Shown: one piece after another, positions 7,214 through 17,347 of the stretch | Position numbering within the stretch: the stretch's first letter is position 1 | Layout: each line of letters opens with the position of its first letter | Assembly (NCBI RefSeq): GCF_014197055.1 | Contig: NZ_JACIEW010000001.1 | Coordinates: forward strand, 806,001-870,000 | Length of the DNA stretch: 64,000 nucleotides | Direction: 5' to 3' | Origin: Devosia subaequoris | GTDB lineage: Bacteria > Pseudomonadota > Alphaproteobacteria > Rhizobiales > Devosiaceae | Position numbers and translations under genes: made by a program | The notes under the pieces: generated by a model | Told to the model about the DNA's origin: nothing | Database searches by the model: none | Seen by the model: only the letters and a program-made list of their open reading frames with translations

Positions 7214-8800
7214 TCAGTCCTTGGTCACGAGGCGGTAGTAGACGAAGTCCGAGTTGGACCCGTTCACATACCCATCGACATTTTCGCCCATGGCGATCTG
7301 CAACTGGGCCTGGAACATGATGACGATCGGGCTGTCGGCCTGAACTTTCTTCTGCAACTCGACATACATTTCGTTGCGCTTGGACTGGTCGGACTCGGCC
7401 AGCGCAGCGCGCACTTTCTCGTTCATTTCTTCCGGCACAGCCCAGGCGTTCCGCCAGGTGGTGGTCGCCGTGTAATTGTCGTCCGAATTATCGGAATTGT
7501 AGGCGAACGCCTTGGCGTTGGAGTGCGGGTCCATGAAGTCCGGACCCCAATAGAGCAGCATGGCCTCGTGGGTACGGTCACGGTACTTCGTGATCACCTG
7601 GGCGCCGGTGCCAGGCAGAATATCAAAGTTGATACCGGCTTCGGCAAAACCAGCCTGCAGCGACTGGGCCATATCGGTGAATGGCGCCGAATTGATCACG
7701 TCGAGCGTGACATTAATCGGGGTTTCCACGCCAGCATCGGCCAGGATCTGCTTGGCTTTTTCAACGTCGTAGCCGTACGGGGTTTCGTCATAGGAGCCGG
7801 GGAAGCCCTTGGGCCAGAAGGCCTGGTGCTTTTCCATCTGACCCTTGAGGAAGCTCTCGGTCATGCCGTCATAATTGACGAGGTAGCGCGCGGCCTCCCA
7901 CAAGGCGGGATCGGTCAGGCTCTCGGTCTTCTGGTTGAAGGAGAGAAAGTGCACGGCGGCCTGCGGGAAGGCTTCAACCTTTACCTGGTCACCCAGACTA
8001 GCGATCTGGTCCGGGGTCAGGTTCTTGGCCATATCGACGTCACCGGAGGTCAGCAGAAGCTGCTGGGTAGCTGCTTCAGCGACATGACGAATGAGAACCT
8101 GCTTCATGGCCGGTGCGCCATCGAAATAGTTCTCATTTGCGGTCATGCGAACCAGTTCGGCCGGACGATAATCGGTCAGCACGAAGGGGCCCGAACCGGC
8201 TGAATTGGTGTTGAGCCAGGCGTTGCCCCAGTCATCACCTTCAACGTGTTCGCTGACCAGCACTTCATCGACGATGGAGGCGGGACGCGAGGCCAGCACG
8301 TTGAGCACAAAGGCAGAAGCGAAATCGCCATCCCACTTGATGGTAACGGTGTTGCCATCAACGGTGACCATCTCGTCGACGTTTTCCGGGGTCCAGCCGA
8401 GCTGGGTCAGGATGAAGGCCGGGGTCAGGTTCAGCGTGACGACGCGTTTGAACGAGTAGAGCACGTCTTCGGGGCGAACCGGATTGCCCGAGGCGAAGGT
8501 GGCACCCTCGCGCATGGTGAAGGTGATGGTCTTGGCCGCTTCATCAGCGATCCACTCGCTGGCCAGTCCGGGTGCCAGAGTGGTGGTGTCCTCGGCCGCA
8601 TACTGAACCAAGTGATCATAAAGGTTGGCATTGATCTCGCCGGCCGAGAATTCATAGGCCTGAGCGGGGTCCAGCGCGACAATATCGTCGATGTTCTGGG
8701 CGATCACCAGCGCGTCGGCCGGTGTTGCGGCATAAACGGCGCCTGCTGCCAGCGGCAGGGCAAGCGCGGATGCCATAAGGGCTGCGCGGAAGAGCTTCAT
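7214..8800 (-). CDS. Peptide/opine-type ABC transporter substrate-binding protein (SBP_bac_5)
   Basis: This 528-residue periplasmic protein begins with a clear Sec signal peptide (MKLFRAALMASALALPLAAG, cleavage near AVYA-ATPA). It then shows DppA/OppA-family blocks: LYDHLVQ, LAPGLASEWIADEAAKTITF and PVRPEDVLYSFKRV near the N-terminus, and GYDVEKAKQILADAG in the middle. It captures the substrate for the permeases and ATPases encoded on the other strand from 9599. Its ATG overlaps the stop of the XRE-cupin regulator by 4 bases, so regulator and binding protein are made from one mRNA. The substrate (dipeptide, opine or other) is not readable. Confidence 0.9.
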   Translation of the reverse strand: MKLFRAALMASALALPLAAGAVYAATPADALVIAQNIDDIVALDPAQAYEFSAGEINANLYDHLVQYAAEDTTTLAPGLASEWIADEAAKTITFTMREGATFASGNPVRPEDVLYSFKRVVTLNLTPAFILTQLGWTPENVDEMVTVDGNTVTIKWDGDFASAFVLNVLASRPASIVDEVLVSEHVEGDDWGNAWLNTNSAGSGPFVLTDYRPAELVRMTANENYFDGAPAMKQVLIRHVAEAATQQLLLTSGDVDMAKNLTPDQIASLGDQVKVEAFPQAAVHFLSFNQKTESLTDPALWEAARYLVNYDGMTESFLKGQMEKHQAFWPKGFPGSYDETPYGYDVEKAKQILADAGVETPINVTLDVINSAPFTDMAQSLQAGFAEAGINFDILPGTGAQVITKYRDRTHEAMLLYWGPDFMDPHSNAKAFAYNSDNSDDNYTATTTWRNAWAVPEEMNEKVRAALAESDQSKRNEMYVELQKKVQADSPIVIMFQAQLQIAMGENVDGYVNGSNSDFVYYRLVTKD

Positions 8801-9465
8801 GTGCGTTTCTCCTTGGGATTGGGTTTCTTGCGGACCGGCTTATTGGCGCCGGCTTTGGGTTTCGCCAGGACAGGACGCGGGCGCGCCGTGGAGCGAAAGA
8901 GTGCCAGCGTGCCGGTCCAGAGCAGACGGGCAGGCTGGTCGGTGTGATTGGACCAGGAATGCGGGCGATTGCCGCGGAAATGCAGGCTGTCTCCCGCACT
9001 CATCACCATTTCCTCGCCATCGAGGCGCTGGGTGATGGACCCTTCGAGCACGTAGAGGATTTCCTCGCCCTCATGCGCCACGGTTTCGGACTGGTAGCCC
9101 GGCGGCACGACCATCAGGAAGCTCGAGAGCTGGTTGCCTGGAAAGTCGGCCCCGAGGCGCTCATAGATAATCGAGGAGCCATCGAGCGAGAAGCGGTTGC
9201 GCTCCCCTGCCCGCGTCAGGGCATCATGCGTCGCCGGCGAGGAGACGAAATAGTCGATAGAGACACCGAGCGCCCTGGCGATCTGCGCGAGCGTTCCCAG
9301 AGAGGGCGTGGCGTGATCCCGCTCGACCTGACTGAGATAGCCCACCGAGACGTTGGCGGCCTCGCCCAGGGCCATCAGCGTCATGTGCTGCTGACGGCGG
9401 CGCGCACGGATCAGCGCTCCCACTTTGGGGTGCCCCTCCTCTGCCTTCGCCACTGCCTCAGCCAT
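8797..9465 (-). CDS. XRE-family regulator with C-terminal cupin sensor
   Basis: This 222-residue protein has an XRE helix-turn-helix at about 16-70 (MTLMALGEAANVSVGYLSQV, TPSLGTLAQIARALGVSIDY) and a cupin_2 domain at about 115-190 (EGEEILYVLEGSITQRLDGE, GDSLHFRGNRPHSWSN). The tail is basic and Lys/Pro-rich. Proteins of this build (PuuR- or SutR-like) sense small amines, amino acids or sugars through the cupin. It is first in the minus-strand operon and divergent from the permease operon, so it is well placed to control both halves of the importer. Confidence 0.87.
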   Translation of the reverse strand: MAEAVAKAEEGHPKVGALIRARRRQQHMTLMALGEAANVSVGYLSQVERDHATPSLGTLAQIARALGVSIDYFVSSPATHDALTRAGERNRFSLDGSSIIYERLGADFPGNQLSSFLMVVPPGYQSETVAHEGEEILYVLEGSITQRLDGEEMVMSAGDSLHFRGNRPHSWSNHTDQPARLLWTGTLALFRSTARPRPVLAKPKAGANKPVRKKPNPKEKRT

Positions 9466-9487
9466 AGCTCACTCCACTAAAATTTTT

Positions 9488-9515
9488 TTGATATAAGCAA
9501 AGTTTCTTGTATGGT
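9488..9515 (+). promoter_or_regulatory. Candidate sigma-70 promoter for the permease operon
   Basis: TTGATA at 9488-9493 and TATGGT at 9510-9515 are spaced by 16 bases in the AT-rich part of the 133-base divergent gap (9466-9598). This predicts a start point near 9522 and a leader of about 75 bases. The same gap must hold the regulator's own promoter. Consensus match only. Confidence 0.4.
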
Positions 9516-9598
9516 GAAAGCGAAATGTGAAGCTTTTGCGATCTGCTGGCACATCGGGCCGGTGGCCATAAGAGCTTGTTTCGCCGAAAGGATTTCAA

Positions 9599-10672
9599 GT
9601 GGCGATTGACCAGCAGAGCGCATCGCCGGAGCCGGCACCGGGTTATGCAGGCAAACGCCTTGTTCGTGGCTTTTCCACAACAGGCGGCTTCGTCGTCACG
9701 CTCTTTCTGACCTTTCTGGGCCTACTGGCCATTACGTTCTTTATTGGTCGTGTCATACCTATCGATCCGGTGCTGGCCGTGGTGGGCGATCGCGCGACGC
9801 AGGAACAATATGACGTCGCCAAGATCGCCATGGGGCTCGACCGGCCACTCTGGATGCAGTTCATCGCCTATGTGGGCAATGTGTTCACGGGCGATCTGGG
9901 CATGTCGGTCTCCACCGGCCGCCCGGTTATCGAGGATCTCTCGCGTTTCTTCCCGGCTACCTTCGAAATGGCCACGCTGGGCATCCTCATCGGCTGCGCC
10001 CTTGGCATCCCCCTGGGCGTCACCGCCGCCGCCCGGCAGGGCTCATGGCTGGATCAGGCGATTCGCGTGGTTGGTCTGCTCGGCTATTCCGTCCCGGCCT
10101 TCTGGCTGGGCCTCGTCGGACTGGCCCTGTTCTATGCGCGCCTGCGCTGGGTCGGCGGCCCCGGACGGCTCGACATCTTCTATGACGGGCTTGTCGAGCC
10201 CGTGACCGGCATGATCCTGGTCGACAGCCTGCTTCGCGGCGAGATCGATATTTTCTGGAACGCGGTGAGCCACATCATCCTGCCCGCCGCCGTGCTGGGC
10301 TTTTTCAGTCTCGCTTACATCGCTCGCATGACGCGCAGTTTCATGCTCGACCAACTGAGCCAGGAATTTGTCACCACGGCCCGGGTCAAGGGCGTGCCGG
10401 AGCGGGTCGTGATCTGGCGCCATGCCTTCAACCCGATCCGTGTGCCGTTGATTACCGTCATCGGGCTCTCCTATGCAGGCCTCTTGGAAGGGTCGGTGAT
10501 GATCGAGACCGTGTTTTCCTGGCCGGGCATCGGCAATTACCTGACAACCGCCCTGCTCAACGCGGACATGAATGCGGTGCTCGGCGCAACGCTGGTGATC
10601 GGCGCCGTCTTCATCGTCATCAACAAGATCTCGGACGTGCTCTATCGCGTCCTTGACCCGAGGGCCCGCTGA
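9599..10672 (+). CDS. ABC transporter permease, DppB type
   Basis: This 357-residue inner-membrane permease has about six hydrophobic segments and the first-permease pattern of peptide importers. After the first membrane segment come RVIPIDPVLAVVGDRAT and LGMSVSTGRPV; the EAA-like loop that docks to the ATPases is ARVKGVPERVVIWRHAFNP. The GTG start at 9599 is preceded by AAAGGA. It is slightly longer than DppB (about 340). It overlaps the next permease by TGATG, and the matching binding protein is on the opposite strand at 7214-8800. Confidence 0.9.
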   Translation: MAIDQQSASPEPAPGYAGKRLVRGFSTTGGFVVTLFLTFLGLLAITFFIGRVIPIDPVLAVVGDRATQEQYDVAKIAMGLDRPLWMQFIAYVGNVFTGDLGMSVSTGRPVIEDLSRFFPATFEMATLGILIGCALGIPLGVTAAARQGSWLDQAIRVVGLLGYSVPAFWLGLVGLALFYARLRWVGGPGRLDIFYDGLVEPVTGMILVDSLLRGEIDIFWNAVSHIILPAAVLGFFSLAYIARMTRSFMLDQLSQEFVTTARVKGVPERVVIWRHAFNPIRVPLITVIGLSYAGLLEGSVMIETVFSWPGIGNYLTTALLNADMNAVLGATLVIGAVFIVINKISDVLYRVLDPRAR

Positions 10673-11574
10673 TGAGCACCCGCGACTGGCTTCTCGCCGA
10701 TTCCCCCACATCCCGCCCGCAGGCCAATGTGGGTCGCGCCTATCGCGTATTTACCGCGCTGATGCGCAATCCGCTTTCGGTGCTGGGCGGCGTCATCATT
10801 CTCGTGCTGCTGTTGACGGCAGCTTTCGCGCCCTGGATCGCCCCCTATTCCGCGGTCGGACAGGATCTGGCCAACCGGCTGATGCCTCCTTCGGCAGCGC
10901 ATTGGATGGGCACGGACGAGTTGGGACGAGACATCTTCTCCCGCGTGGTGTGGGGATCGCAGATCACGCTGACCATCGTGTTGCTGGTTGCGCTGATCTC
11001 GGCACCGCTGGGTTTGCTGATCGGCGCCATTGCCGGCTATTTCGGTGGCTGGGTAGATCGCTTTTTGATGGGCTTTACCGATATTTTCCTGTCGCTTCCC
11101 AAGCTGATCCTGGCGCTGGCCTTCGTGGCCGCGCTTGGCCCTGGCATCAACAATGCGATCATTGCCATCGCCATCACCTCCTGGCCGGCTTATGCGCGTA
11201 TCGCCCGGGCCGAAACGCTGACCATCCGCAATGCCGAATATATCCAGGCGGTGCAGCTTGCTGGTGGCGGCCCGGTCCGCCTCATCGTGCAGCACATATT
11301 GCCGTTGTGTACCTCCTCGATGATCATCCGCGTCACCCTGGACATGGCCGGAGTGATCCTGACTGCGGCTGGCCTGGGCTTCCTCGGCCTGGGCGCCCAA
11401 CCGCCGCTGCCCGAATGGGGTGCCATGATCAGCCGAGGCCGCACCTTCATTCTCGATCAGTGGTGGGTCGCCACCATGCCAGGCTTTGCCATCATCATCG
11501 TGTCGCTGGGCTTCTGCTTCCTGGGGGACGGACTGCGCGACGTGCTTGATCCCAAGAGCGAGGGCAAGAATTGA
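10672..11574 (+). CDS. ABC transporter permease, DppC type
   Basis: This 300-residue second permease of the importer has the family's N-terminal OppC-like segment and GTDELGRDIFSRVVWGSQI. The EAA loop is AETLTIRNAEYIQAVQLAGG, and the C-terminus contains GLGFLGLGAQPPLPEWGAMI and LGDGLRDVLDP. It is coupled to the first permease by the TGATG overlap at its start. It forms the translocation pore with that permease. Confidence 0.92.
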   Translation: MSTRDWLLADSPTSRPQANVGRAYRVFTALMRNPLSVLGGVIILVLLLTAAFAPWIAPYSAVGQDLANRLMPPSAAHWMGTDELGRDIFSRVVWGSQITLTIVLLVALISAPLGLLIGAIAGYFGGWVDRFLMGFTDIFLSLPKLILALAFVAALGPGINNAIIAIAITSWPAYARIARAETLTIRNAEYIQAVQLAGGGPVRLIVQHILPLCTSSMIIRVTLDMAGVILTAAGLGFLGLGAQPPLPEWGAMISRGRTFILDQWWVATMPGFAIIIVSLGFCFLGDGLRDVLDPKSEGKN

Positions 11575-11614
11575 CCGAGCTGAAGATGCAAAAGACCAGC
11601 GAGGGACAGAGCTG

Positions 11615-12451
11615 ATGACATCTCCCCTCCTCAGCGTGGAGAACCTGCGCGTGAGCTTTCCCACGCACACAGGGCGCGTTGAAGTGGTGAAGGGGCTGAC
11701 CTTCACCCTTGGACGCGAGCGCCTTGGCATTGTGGGCGAGAGTGGATCGGGCAAGTCGATGACCGGCCGCTCCATTCTCAAGCTCATTCGCAAGCCGGGC
11801 CAGGTAACTGCCGACAGGCTCGAATTCGACGGCATCGACATACTGAGCCAGAGCGAAAAGCAGATGCGCGCCATTCGCGGCGCCCGCATTTCCATGGTCA
11901 TGCAGGATCCCAAATTCTCGCTCAACCCGGTGATGACCGTGGGCGAGCAGATTGCCGAAGCGCTGGTCACGCATCAGAAGCTGCCGCGCCGCGATGTGCA
12001 AGCGCGCATTATCGAGATGCTGCATGCGGTGCGCATCAACGATCCTGAACGGGTCGCAAAACTCTACCCGCATGAAGTCTCGGGCGGCATGGGCCAGCGC
12101 ATCATGATCGCCATGATGCTGATCCCCGAGCCTGAATTGCTGATTGCCGACGAACCGACCTCGGCGCTCGATGTCTCGGTGCAGGCACAGGTGCTCGACA
12201 TTATCGATGAGTTGGTGCGCAACAAGGGCATGGGACTGATCCTGATCAGCCATGATCTAAACCTGGTCAGCCGCTATTGCGACCGTATCCTGGTAATGAA
12301 TGCGGGCCAGGTGGTTGAAGAATGTGCGGCCGGTCAGCTCGAAAACGCGCAGCACCCCTACACAAAAGGCCTGCTGGCCGCCATGCCGGTGATCAACGAA
12401 ACCCGCGACGAACTTCCCGTGCTCGACCGCACGCAATGGGCCGGCACATGA
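11615..12451 (+). CDS. ABC transporter ATP-binding protein, DppD type
   Basis: This 278-residue ATPase has Walker A GESGSGKS at 41-48, signature VSGGMGQR, Walker [13 protein letters not shown] and switch His in LISHDL. The start at 11615 is supported by GAGGGA 8 bases upstream and by alignment of SPLLSVENLRVSF with family N-termini. The usual cysteine-rich oligopeptide C-terminal extension is largely missing (DppD is near 330 residues). It powers the importer together with the next ATPase, whose ATG overlaps its stop. Confidence 0.9.
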   Translation: MTSPLLSVENLRVSFPTHTGRVEVVKGLTFTLGRERLGIVGESGSGKSMTGRSILKLIRKPGQVTADRLEFDGIDILSQSEKQMRAIRGARISMVMQDPKFSLNPVMTVGEQIAEALVTHQKLPRRDVQARIIEMLHAVRINDPERVAKLYPHEVSGGMGQRIMIAMMLIPEPELLIADEPTSALDVSVQAQVLDIIDELVRNKGMGLILISHDLNLVSRYCDRILVMNAGQVVEECAAGQLENAQHPYTKGLLAAMPVINETRDELPVLDRTQWAGT

Positions 12452-13182
12452 ATGCAATAGACCTTACCAATCTCGATATTGCCTATGGCGACACCAAGGT
12501 CGTCTTCGATGTGAACCTCTCAATCCCCGAGGGCGAAAGCTTCGCTCTGGTTGGCGAGAGTGGCTCGGGCAAGTCCACCATATTGCGCGCCATCGCCGGG
12601 CTGGCCCCTGGCTGGACGGGCGACATATCCGTCATGGGCGAGGCCCGGAGCCATCACGTCGATCGCAATGTGTCGCGAAAAGTGCAGATGGTGTTCCAGG
12701 ACCCCTATGGCTCGCTGCACCCGCGCAAGACCATCGACGCGGCCCTCTCCGAACCGCTGGCCATTCATGGCATTGGCAATCGGGGCGAGCGTGTGGAAGC
12801 CATGCTGACGGCGGTGGGGCTCGACCAACGTTTCCGCTTCCGCTTCCCGCATCAGCTCTCAGGCGGGCAGCGCCAGCGCGTGGCCATCGCCCGTGCCCTG
12901 ATGCTCGAACCCAAGGTCATGCTGCTGGACGAGCCGACCTCGGCGCTGGACGTCTCAGTGCAGGCGGAAATTCTCAACCTGCTCAAAAGGCTCCGGCGCG
13001 AACAGGGACTAACCTTCCTTCTGGTCACGCACAATCTGCCGGTTGTCAGTTTTCTCTGTGATCGCCTGGCGGTCATGCGCCATGGTCGCATCGTCGAAAT
13101 TGCCGATGTGACCCAGCTCAAATCCGGCGACCTCAAGGAGCCCTATTCCCGCGAACTGCTCGCCGCAACCGCGGGCGAGTGA
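12448..13182 (+). CDS. ABC transporter ATP-binding protein, DppF type (short form)
   Basis: This 244-residue ATPase has Walker [10 protein letters not shown] at 36-44, signature LSGGQRQR, Walker [13 protein letters not shown] and LVTHNL. It lacks the C-terminal oligopeptide domain normally present in DppF (about 330 residues), so the pair of ATPases is a compact version. Its ATG at 12448 overlaps the previous stop (ATGA). It ends 64 bases before a GAF-domain gene on the same strand. Confidence 0.9.
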   Translation: MNAIDLTNLDIAYGDTKVVFDVNLSIPEGESFALVGESGSGKSTILRAIAGLAPGWTGDISVMGEARSHHVDRNVSRKVQMVFQDPYGSLHPRKTIDAALSEPLAIHGIGNRGERVEAMLTAVGLDQRFRFRFPHQLSGGQRQRVAIARALMLEPKVMLLDEPTSALDVSVQAEILNLLKRLRREQGLTFLLVTHNLPVVSFLCDRLAVMRHGRIVEIADVTQLKSGDLKEPYSRELLAATAGE

Positions 13183-13246
13183 GGTTGGGGTGCCTCTCGG
13201 GCAACCCACAACGGAACATCTTTTGGTATTTTCAGGACGACCACAT

Positions 13247-13750
13247 ATGACCACCATCGAAGCCCTCGCGACCTTCGACACCACCATCGCTGTGGCGCAA
13301 ACTGCCGAGGCCGCCTACAAGGCTCTGCAGGATCTGGCCCAGGCAACCGTGGGCGCCAAGCTCTTCACTATCATGACGGTCGACATGGCCGCCGATGTTG
13401 CCCGCCGCGCCTATACCAGCGACCCGGTGAACTATCCGGCCTCGGGCACCAAGCCGATCAATTACGGCCCCTGGTTCGACGTGGTGCACAAACAGCGCGA
13501 GTATTTCGTGGCCAACACCATCGAGGATATCGCGCAGGTGTTTTTCGACTACGAGTTGATCAACAAGCTGGGCTGCCAGTCGGTCATCAACATGCCCATC
13601 ATCATCGGCGACGAGTTGGTGGCCACCATGAACATTCTCGATGTCGCGGGCTATTACACGCCGGAGCGCGTGCAAGTGGTGCGCGAATTGTTGTCCGTCC
13701 CGGCCAAGCTGGCCGTGCTCGTGGCGCAGACGTGGGAGACAGGCGCATGA
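13247..13750 (+). CDS. Small stand-alone GAF-domain protein
   Basis: The 167 residues are almost entirely one GAF domain: TTIAVAQTAEAAYKALQDLA, VGAKLFTIMTVD, then a short strand-rich core ending LGCQSVINMPIIIGDELVAT and MNILDVAGYYTPER. There is no attached kinase, HTH or cyclase. It lies last in the importer operon and before the terminator at 13813, so it is probably co-transcribed with the permeases and ATPases. GAF domains bind small molecules; here it may sense or bind the imported compound. The start ATG 13247 follows an AGGA. Function unknown. Confidence 0.8.
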   Translation: MTTIEALATFDTTIAVAQTAEAAYKALQDLAQATVGAKLFTIMTVDMAADVARRAYTSDPVNYPASGTKPINYGPWFDVVHKQREYFVANTIEDIAQVFFDYELINKLGCQSVINMPIIIGDELVATMNILDVAGYYTPERVQVVRELLSVPAKLAVLVAQTWETGA

Positions 13751-13812
13751 CCCTGAATGGCCAGCGCCGCTCAACGTGCCGCAGAAATCGCTATGTAATC
13801 GGCCTAAGTGCG

Positions 13813-13846
13813 AAAGGCCCGTAGGATCGCTCCTGCGGACCTTTTT
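13813..13846 (+). terminator. Rho-independent terminator of the permease operon
   Basis: A 12-bp stem with one mismatch (13815-13826 with 13831-13842, loop TCGC) runs straight into TTTTT. It ends the plus-strand importer/GAF operon just before the convergent putA stop at 13858. Confidence 0.85.
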
Positions 13847-13857
13847 GTATCAGCGGG

Positions 13858-16800
13858 TCAACCCGCTGCCGCCATAAGTGAGGCATTGCCACCCGCAGCC
13901 GTCGTGTCGATACACACCTGGCGTTCAAGTTGCAGGCGAGCGATGTCGCTCCGACCCGTCAGGATCGGCAACAGGGCGCCATCACGCTGGCTGAGTGCCT
14001 GCCGCAGAGATTTGAGAGTCTGGATGTCGCCGAACCAGGCAATGGCGTCAAATCCATCGACGCTGCGCAGATGGTCAAGATCGATTTCCCGCGTTTCGAA
14101 CTGACACCCGGCCTCTTCGGCCATTGCCATCTGTGTGGCCACGTCGTCCGGCGCTGGTCCGAGGCAAAGCAGCGTGCCGCGCGGCGCTACATGGAGGCAA
14201 TTGCTTTCACCCGTCGGCCCCGGCATTTCAAGCGTTCCGCACTGCAGGCTGGTGTCGCCTTGCGTGAAACGCGGCAGATAGTGAGGACCACCGGCCTTAG
14301 GCCCTGTACCCGACAACCCCTCGCCGCCAAAGGGCTGGCTGCCGACCACGGCGCCGATCTGGTTGCGGTTCACGTAGATATTGCCGACATGCACCATGTT
14401 GGCCAGCCGCTTAACGCGCGAGGAAATCCGGGTGTGCATGCCAAAAGTCAGACCATAGCCGGACGCATTGATCGCGGAAATGACCTTGCCCAGTTCTTCG
14501 CCCTTAAAGGTCGCCACATGCAGGACCGGACCGAAGATCTCTTCCGGCAAGTCTTCTATGCCGTTCACCCGCAATACGGTCGGAGCAACGAATGTGCCGC
14601 CCTCAGGGGCCTGCAGGCGATGCAGCACGCGATCCGTCCGCGCTCCGATGTAGGCCGTGATTTTGTCGCGGGCCGTCGCATCGATGATTGGACCGACATC
14701 GGTTTTGAGGTGCCATGGATTGCCAAGCGCAAGTTCGTTCATGGCGCCCTTGAGCATTTCCAGGGTCCGTTCATACGCTTCCTCCTGGACATAGAGGATG
14801 CGCAGGGCCGAGCAGCGCTGACCGGCGGACTGGAAGGCGGACGTGATGATGTCGCGCACCGCCTGCTCGGTCAGCGCGGTGGTATCCACGACCATCGCAT
14901 TGAGACCACCGGTCTCCGCAATCAGCGGCGCATGGGGCGAGAGGTGTTGGGCCATCGATTGTTCAATGCGCCGCGCGGTCGGCAAGGAACCCGTAAAGGC
15001 AACGCCAGCAATGGCGGGATTGGAGGTCAATTGCGCGCCCACCTCCGGACCGCCGGGCAAAAGTTGTACGGCATCTTCTGGCAGTCCGGCCTCGTGCATC
15101 AATTGCACGGCGCGCCAGGCAATGAGCGGGGTCTGAGGCGCCGGCTTGGCCAGGACCGGGTTGCCCGCCACCAGGGCGGCGGCCACCTGCCCGGTGAAAA
15201 TGGCGAGTGGGAAATTCCACGGCGAGATGCAGACGAAGGGGCCGCGTGCAGGCGCGGTCAGTTTGTGGGCTTCATCGGCGTAATAGCGCAGGAAGTCGAC
15301 GGCTTCGCGTAGCTCGGCCACCGCATCAGCCCAGCTCTTGCCGGCTTCGCGAGCCAGCACCGCGAAAAATTCGGCCGCGTTGGCCTGATAAAGGTCGGCG
15401 GTGCGCCGCAGCTTGGCAGCGCGCTCGGCGACCGGCATTTCGCTCCATGTCGACTTGGCCGCCGCCGCAATGGCCTGCTGCACCTGTGCTGGGGTCGCCT
15501 GCCGCACTTCGCCGACTTTGTCGGTTCGGTCTGCGGGATTGATAACCTCGGCCAAAATTTCTGTATCGGTGTTCATCGCACCCAGGCTCGCCGCCTGCCA
15601 ACGATGTGTGGCAAAGGCGTCGCGGGCTGTCTCCATGACTCCGAATGCCAAGGGGTCCGTCAGGTCCAGGCCCTCGGAATTGCGGCGGTCACCAAATATC
15701 GCCGAAGGCTCAGGGATGGCTGGGTTGGGTATGTCCTCCCCCAGTACCAAAAGCTTGCCGATTGGATCCTCGGCGACCGTCTCAGCCGGAATGTCGTCAT
15801 CGGCTATCTGATAGACGAAAGAGCCATTGGCCCCGTTTTCCAGCAGGCGCCGCACCAGATAGGCGAGCAAATCCTTATGAGCACCCACTGGCGCATAGAT
15901 GCGCGTGGTCGTCCCTTCGGATTTGCGTAAGACATCGTGCAATTGCTCGCCCATGCCGTGCAGCCGCTGGAACTCATAGCTGTCCTTCGCCCGGCCGGTC
16001 AGTTCGGCCAGATGCAGAACAGCAGCGGCAGTATGAGCGTTGTGGGTCGCAAATTGCGGGTAGATGTGTTCGGCATCAAGCAGCTTCCGCGCGGCTGCGA
16101 TGTAGCTCACATCGGTCGCCGCCTTGCGGGTGAAGACCGGATAACCCGGCAGGCCCATAACCTGCGCGCGCTTGATCTCGGCGTCCCAGTAGGCACCCTT
16201 GACCAGCCGTACCATGATCCGGCGATCCAGCCGGGCGGCGGTTTGCTCCAGCCAATCAATCAGCGGCAGGACGCGCTTGCCATAGGCCTGCACCACCACA
16301 CCGAAGCCGTTCCAGCCAGCCAATTCTGGCGTTTCGAGCACGGCTTGGATCACATCGAGCGAAAGGTCGAGCCGATCGGCCTCCTCGGCATCGACGTTGA
16401 AGCCCATATTGGCCTTGGCCGCGGCTAGAGCCAATTGGCGGGTAACCTCAACCAGTTCGGACATCACCCGCTCGCGCTGGGCGTACTCATAGCGCGGGTG
16501 CAAAGCGCTGAGCTTGACTGAAATACCGGGATTGTCCCGTACCGAACCGTGGATGCAATGCGGTGCCAAGGCGTTGATGGCGTTGAGGTAAGCCTGGAAG
16601 TAGCGCTGCGCATCTTCGGCGGTGCGTGCCGCTTCGCCCAGCATGTCGTAGGAATAACGATAGCCCAGGGCTTCCGGCTTTTTGGCATGCGCCACGGCTT
16701 CATCGATGGTGCGACCGAAGACGAACTGGCTGCCCATCAGGCGCATGGCATGACTGACAGCGGTACGAATGACGGGCTCGCCCAATCGTGCCACGGCCCG

Positions 16801-17229
16801 ATGCAGTGCGGATTTCGGCGCGATCTCGGGATCGCCCAGCACCTCGGCTGTCAGGTTCAGCGCCCAGGACGAGAAATTGACCAACGGACTCTCGGAGCCA
16901 CCAAAATGGCGAGCCCAGTCGGCGCCGCCGATCTTGTCGTGGATCAGGGCATCGACGGTCTCGCTGTCGGGCACCCGCAGGAGGGCTTCGGCCAGCGACA
17001 TCAGCGCCAGGCCTTCTTCGCTATCCAGACCATATTCGGCCAGGAAGCTCTCCATCAGGCCCAATCTGGTGCCGTTGCGCACTGCGTGAACGAGGTCGAC
17101 GGCGCGCTGCGAAATCTGGACCCGATCGGCTTCGTCGAGATCGGCCTGCCCGATCAGATCTCGAACGAGCGTGGTTTCGTCGGCATAGAGCCGGGCGCGA
17201 AGCAATTGGCGAGGGGAGGTCTGTGGCAT
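13858..17229 (-). CDS. putA: Bifunctional proline dehydrogenase / L-glutamate-gamma-semialdehyde dehydrogenase
   Basis: This 1123-residue PutA oxidises proline to glutamate. Proline dehydrogenase barrel at about 190-470: [46 protein letters not shown] and [10 protein letters not shown]. Aldehyde dehydrogenase at about 540-980: [10 protein letters not shown] (669-678), catalytic Glu772 in AETGG and Cys806 in SAGQRCSA, then [11 protein letters not shown] ~100-residue C-terminal domain follows. No N-terminal ribbon-helix-helix is evident, unlike E. coli PutA (1320 residues), so it should not repress itself; the divergent Lrp-type gene is the likely regulator. It acts at the inner membrane face, passing electrons to quinone. 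Confidence 0.96.
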   Translation of the reverse strand: MPQTSPRQLLRARLYADETTLVRDLIGQADLDEADRVQISQRAVDLVHAVRNGTRLGLMESFLAEYGLDSEEGLALMSLAEALLRVPDSETVDALIHDKIGGADWARHFGGSESPLVNFSSWALNLTAEVLGDPEIAPKSALHRAVARLGEPVIRTAVSHAMRLMGSQFVFGRTIDEAVAHAKKPEALGYRYSYDMLGEAARTAEDAQRYFQAYLNAINALAPHCIHGSVRDNPGISVKLSALHPRYEYAQRERVMSELVEVTRQLALAAAKANMGFNVDAEEADRLDLSLDVIQAVLETPELAGWNGFGVVVQAYGKRVLPLIDWLEQTAARLDRRIMVRLVKGAYWDAEIKRAQVMGLPGYPVFTRKAATDVSYIAAARKLLDAEHIYPQFATHNAHTAAAVLHLAELTGRAKDSYEFQRLHGMGEQLHDVLRKSEGTTTRIYAPVGAHKDLLAYLVRRLLENGANGSFVYQIADDDIPAETVAEDPIGKLLVLGEDIPNPAIPEPSAIFGDRRNSEGLDLTDPLAFGVMETARDAFATHRWQAASLGAMNTDTEILAEVINPADRTDKVGEVRQATPAQVQQAIAAAAKSTWSEMPVAERAAKLRRTADLYQANAAEFFAVLAREAGKSWADAVAELREAVDFLRYYADEAHKLTAPARGPFVCISPWNFPLAIFTGQVAAALVAGNPVLAKPAPQTPLIAWRAVQLMHEAGLPEDAVQLLPGGPEVGAQLTSNPAIAGVAFTGSLPTARRIEQSMAQHLSPHAPLIAETGGLNAMVVDTTALTEQAVRDIITSAFQSAGQRCSALRILYVQEEAYERTLEMLKGAMNELALGNPWHLKTDVGPIIDATARDKITAYIGARTDRVLHRLQAPEGGTFVAPTVLRVNGIEDLPEEIFGPVLHVATFKGEELGKVISAINASGYGLTFGMHTRISSRVKRLANMVHVGNIYVNRNQIGAVVGSQPFGGEGLSGTGPKAGGPHYLPRFTQGDTSLQCGTLEMPGPTGESNCLHVAPRGTLLCLGPAPDDVATQMAMAEEAGCQFETREIDLDHLRSVDGFDAIAWFGDIQTLKSLRQALSQRDGALLPILTGRSDIARLQLERQVCIDTTAAGGNASLMAAAG

Positions 17230-17347
17230 GGGCGATCAATCCTGTTCATGCCGATGATGCCAGAAGCGCTATGGCCGTTTCGCCTGATCTGCTATGCAGC
17301 GAGAGGCGATTGAAACATCAATGCACCCCATCCGCGAAGAAACGCCC

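Noticed and set aside
10642..11970. A 442-codon minus-strand frame opposite the DppC-type permease and ATPase
   Set aside because: His/Gln/Arg-rich shadow with no domain; the plus-strand genes are clear.
13930..15312. A 460-codon plus-strand frame inside putA
   Set aside because: It is antisense to well-conserved PutA catalytic segments; composition is typical of a shadow frame.
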